Assembly (NCBI GenBank): GCA_902767025.1
Contig: CACXFZ010000016.1
Location: 1 to 14,794 of the forward strand
Direction: 5' to 3'
Origin: an uncultured Coriobacteriaceae bacterium
GTDB taxonomy: Bacteria; Actinomycetota; Coriobacteriia; Coriobacteriales; Eggerthellaceae
Length of the DNA stretch: 14,794 nt
This document shows positions 14,664 through 14,794 of the stretch, piece after piece. Positions within the stretch are counted from its first letter, which is position 1. The number at the start of each line of letters is the position of its first letter. Both the position numbers and the translations under genes were made by a program. The notes beneath the pieces were generated by a model. The model searched no databases. It had not been told where the DNA came from and saw nothing but the letters and a program-made list of their open reading frames with translations.

Positions 14664-14794
14664 CTATTCGGCAGCTTCCTCGGTTGCCTCCTCGGCAGCC
14701 TCTTCGGTGGCTTCCTCGGCAGCAGCTTCGGCAACCTCTTCGGTGGCCTCGACGGCTTCAGCGGCTTCCTCGGCAGCTTCGGCAGTAGCCTTGG
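14664..14794 (-). CDS. C-terminal Ala/Glu-rich tail of a protein (partial, runs off the right edge)
   Basis: Only the last 42 or so codons are present. They encode an acidic run of Ala, Glu, Thr and Val with EEATEEAA-type repeats, ending in TEEAAE before TAG at 14666-14664. The strong intrinsic terminator just downstream and the open frame up to the edge support a real, well-expressed gene. Acidic Ala/Glu tails occur in actinobacterial ribosomal proteins such as S16 or S2 and in trigger factor, but the body of the protein is outside the window, so no name is justified. At the DNA level the tail is a degenerate repeat of six-base steps. Confidence 0.75.
   Translation of the reverse strand, partial: KATAEAAEEAAEAVEATEEVAEAAAEEATEEAAEEATEEAAE

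Noticed and set aside
1..14794. Mobile elements, CRISPR arrays, tRNA or rRNA genes, defence islands
   Set aside because: I saw no transposase, integrase, regular repeat-spacer array, rRNA sequence or tRNA-like fold. Base composition is even across the window.

Overview
The window is a compact, GC-rich stretch of bacterial chromosome made up almost entirely of housekeeping genes. Gene content and style point to an actinobacterium, most likely class Coriobacteriia (Eggerthella-like). The supporting features are flavin-dependent thymidylate synthase (ThyX), a type IA topoisomerase of archaeal character with four C-terminal zinc ribbons, a RicT/PSP1 protein next to holB and tmk, GTG starts, and strong GC bias at third codon positions. 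The lineage is an inference from these traits, not a database match.

Layout. From 10526 down to 1, every gene lies on the minus strand. In order of transcription they are topA (10526-8055), malic enzyme (8054-6900), a 202-bp gap with a hairpin and a candidate promoter, then a tightly packed run: tmk (6697-5972), holB (5970-4840), ricT (4862-3465), pncB (3475-2024), two DegV/FakB-type fatty-acid-binding proteins (2013-1108 and 1098-163), and the 5' end of an unrecognised gene (95 to beyond the left edge). Most neighbours in this run overlap or are separated by 10 bp or less, so it looks like one operon; only the last gap is larger, at 67 bp. Divergent from topA is a small membrane-anchored protein of unknown function (10755-11267, plus strand). 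It converges on a DUF1385 (YqhQ-type) membrane protein (12549-11326, minus). Next is thyX (13341-12664, minus) with its own intrinsic terminator. A class I SAM-dependent methyltransferase (13444-14382, plus) diverges from thyX across a 102-bp spacer with overlapping -10-like elements. At the right edge, the Ala/Glu-rich C-terminal end of a minus-strand gene is followed by a textbook terminator.

How the genes fit together. ThyX makes dTMP, Tmk phosphorylates it to dTDP, HolB (delta') loads the replicative clamp, and TopA relaxes supercoils, so several genes serve DNA precursor supply and replication. PncB recycles nicotinate into NAD, malic enzyme uses NAD(P), and the DegV pair probably presents fatty acids to a FakA kinase encoded elsewhere.

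I found no phage, transposon, CRISPR, RNA gene or obvious defence system. The least explained DNA is the 3'-to-3' intergenic region 14383-14663. It holds a near-perfect 23-nt direct repeat nested inside a 10-bp perfect inverted repeat, plus several small palindromes. The most interesting proteins are the archaeal-like TopA, the RicT with a long basic disordered tail, and the orphan anchored protein divergent from topA.
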